This document shows, one piece after another, positions 19,955 through 21,453 of a DNA stretch of 21,453 nucleotides. Below the pieces are notes generated by a model. It had not been told where the DNA came from. It saw only the letters and a list, made by a program, of their open reading frames with translations, and made no database searches. Location of the stretch: NCBI GenBank assembly GCA_023402355.1, contig JAEXCG010000119.1, forward strand, positions 1 to 21,453, given 5' to 3'. Numbering within the stretch: position 1 is the first letter of the stretch; every line of letters starts with the position of its first letter. Made by a program: the position numbers and the translations under genes. The stretch comes from Bacillota bacterium (GTDB lineage Bacteria; Bacillota; Clostridia; Christensenellales; Aristaeellaceae).

Positions 19955-20053
19955 CAGGAGCGCGCCGCCGGTCTTTTTCATTTCCTTCGCATGAAGCGGC
20001 ACAAATGGAAGAAAATAAAGCTGGAAACGGAAATGCAGGGAAGGAATGATGGC

Positions 20054-21322
20054 ATGAAGATCATCGATATTAAGGGTCGGGAAATTCTCGACTCGCGCGC
20101 GAACCCGACGGTCGAGGCGACGGTGACGCTGGAGGACGGCACGACCGCCTCAGCCTCCGTGCCGAGCGGCGCGTCCACCGGTCAGTTTGAGGCGCTGGAG
20201 CTGCGCGACGGCGACCCGGCGCGCTACGGCGGCAAGGGCGTCTTGCAGGCGGTCAGAAACATCGACGGCCCCATTCGCGAGGCGCTCATGGGCATGAACG
20301 CGGGGGAAATCGCGGCGATCGACCGGGCGATGCTGCGGCTGGACGGCACGCCGGACAAGTCAAAGCTGGGCGCAAACGCCACGCTGGCGGTGTCGCTGGC
20401 CGCGGCGCACGCGGCGGCAAAGGCGCTTCGCGTGCCGCTCTACCGTCTTCTCGGCGGGATGGGCGCGGATACCCTGCCCGTGCCGATGATGAACGTGCTC
20501 AACGGCGGCGCGCACGCGTCGAACAACGTGGACATTCAGGAGTTCATGATCATGCCCGTGGGCGCGCCCAGCTTTTCCGAAGGGCTGCGCTATTGCGCGG
20601 AGGTCTTTCATGCGCTGCGCGCGCTCCTGAGCGCGGACGGGCTCAGCACGGGCGTCGGCGACGAGGGCGGGTATGCGCCTGACCTGAAGGGGGACGAGGA
20701 CGCGCTGGATTATCTGATGCGGGCGGTGGAGCGCGCGGGCTATCGGCCCGGCGAGGACTTCGTGTTCGCCATCGACGCCGCGACGAGCGAGTGGTGGAGC
20801 GAGGAGGGATATCGCCTGCCCAAGCGGGGGAGGCGAATGAGCGCGCAGGATCTCATCGGCGAGTGGACGCGGCTTTGCGGAAAGTACCCCATCCGCTCGA
20901 TCGAGGACGGCCTCGCGGAGGAGGACTGGGCCGGATGGAAAGAGCTGACGCAGGCGCTGGGCGCGCGGGTGCAGCTCGTGGGCGACGACCTGTTCGTCAC
21001 GAACGTGAAGCGCCTGTCGCGCGGCATCGAGGGCGGCTGCGCGAACGCCATCCTCGTGAAGCCCAACCAGATCGGCACGCTCAGCGAGACGATGGACGCC
21101 GTACGCATGGCGCAGCGGGCGAGGTATGCGACGATCCTCTCGCACCGCTCCGGCGAGACGTCGGACACGAGCATCGCGGACATCGCGGTGGGGCTTACGG
21201 CCGGGCAGATCAAGACCGGCGCGCCGAGCCGCGGGGAGCGGGTCGCCAAGTACAACCGCCTGCTCGCCATCGAGGCGGAGCTGGGCGAGCGGGCCGTATG
21301 GCCGGGGAAAAACTGCTTCTGA
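20054..21322 (+). CDS. eno: Enolase (phosphopyruvate hydratase)
   Basis: This is a 422-residue glycolytic enzyme converting 2-phosphoglycerate to phosphoenolpyruvate. It begins MKIIDIKGREILDSRANPTVE. Active-site residues are in place: H154 (GGAHA), E204 (GVGDEGGYAPDL), magnesium ligands D241, E284 and D311, catalytic K336 (LVKPNQIGT), H364-R365-S366 and K387 (QIKTGAPSRGERVAKYN). The start at 20054 has GGGAAGGA about eight bases upstream. A frame-open ATG at 19991 would add 21 residues of basic sequence with no counterpart in enolases. The loop reads SGETSDTSIAD where most enolases have SGETEDTxIAD, a small departure next to the active site. No clear promoter is visible in the 99 bases before it, so it may be read from the lhr unit or a weak promoter. 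Confidence 0.97.
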   Translation: MKIIDIKGREILDSRANPTVEATVTLEDGTTASASVPSGASTGQFEALELRDGDPARYGGKGVLQAVRNIDGPIREALMGMNAGEIAAIDRAMLRLDGTPDKSKLGANATLAVSLAAAHAAAKALRVPLYRLLGGMGADTLPVPMMNVLNGGAHASNNVDIQEFMIMPVGAPSFSEGLRYCAEVFHALRALLSADGLSTGVGDEGGYAPDLKGDEDALDYLMRAVERAGYRPGEDFVFAIDAATSEWWSEEGYRLPKRGRRMSAQDLIGEWTRLCGKYPIRSIEDGLAEEDWAGWKELTQALGARVQLVGDDLFVTNVKRLSRGIEGGCANAILVKPNQIGTLSETMDAVRMAQRARYATILSHRSGETSDTSIADIAVGLTAGQIKTGAPSRGERVAKYNRLLAIEAELGERAVWPGKNCF

Positions 21323-21367
21323 CCGCAAAACGGGGCTGTCAGGCTAAGCCCTAAAAGAGAAAAAAGA

Positions 21368-21405
21368 AAAAAGTGCGAGAAGGTACTAGCCAACTCGCAC
21401 TTTTT
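21368..21405. terminator. Terminator after enolase
   Basis: AAAAAGTGCGAG (21368-21379) and CTCGCACTTTTT (21394-21405) form a perfect 12-bp stem with a 14-base loop and an A-rich left flank, so it may serve both strands. The last 48 bases (21406-21453) are A/T-rich with no gene I can see. Confidence 0.82.
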
Positions 21406-21453
21406 GTTGTAATTTGAGACTGTAAATGAAGCAAACACAACGAGAGCATGATA

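Overview
The window reads as a chromosomal segment of a G+C-rich, spore-forming Clostridia-type Firmicute. The grounds are Gram-positive style Shine-Dalgarno sites (AGGAGG) with GTG and TTG starts, a DUF6483-like protein, the rplM-rpsI pair in Firmicute form, a cysteine-rich coat-like protein behind a sigma-K/sigma-E-like promoter, and a type I-C style CRISPR repeat. A Christensenellales-like lineage is possible, but that placement is only a guess. Nearly all of the DNA is coding, and the high G+C content creates many long antisense shadow frames, which I left out.

Layout. 1-266 (minus) holds the start of a DUF6483-like gene. Back to back with it, 404-2063 is a two-gene unit of an ABC/OLD-type ATPase overlapping a DUF4435 TOPRIM-like protein, the domain pairing of PARIS and OLD-type phage defence. 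2259-3395 is a three-helix membrane protein with a Cys/His C-terminal motif. 3496-4522 is a clean rplM-rpsI transcription unit with a structured leader. 4544-7135 carries secG and then rnr. 7136-7435 is a non-coding stretch packed with perfect inverted repeats. 7436-10464 (minus) contains glmM, a TIM-barrel sugar isomerase/epimerase and a MarR regulator, each with its own promoter and terminator packed end to end. 10712-13985 is a three-gene operon encoding a ZorA-like MotA/ExbB channel with a long helical tail, a ZorB-like MotB/OmpA protein with a long coiled coil, and a small single-pass protein. 14064-14855 is the cysteine-rich coat-like gene. 15041-15255 is a tiny orphan CRISPR-like unit (promoter, repeat, one 35-nt spacer, degenerate repeat, terminator). 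15312-21322 holds an Lhr-type helicase, a cysteine hydrolase (isochorismatase family) and enolase. The last 130 bases are A-rich with a bidirectional-looking terminator.

The housekeeping genes (L13/S9, SecG, RNase R, GlmM, enolase) are interleaved with three separate candidate immunity modules: the ATPase/DUF4435 pair, the ZorAB-like operon and the CRISPR remnant. None is complete by textbook standards. The ATPase is short for an AriA, the Zor operon lacks any recognisable ZorC, ZorD or ZorE, and the CRISPR unit has no cas genes nearby. They are either minimal or unusual variants, or decayed ones. The ZorAB-like operon and the ATPase/TOPRIM pair are the best candidates for undescribed systems. 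All assignments come from reading motifs by eye; no database search was possible.
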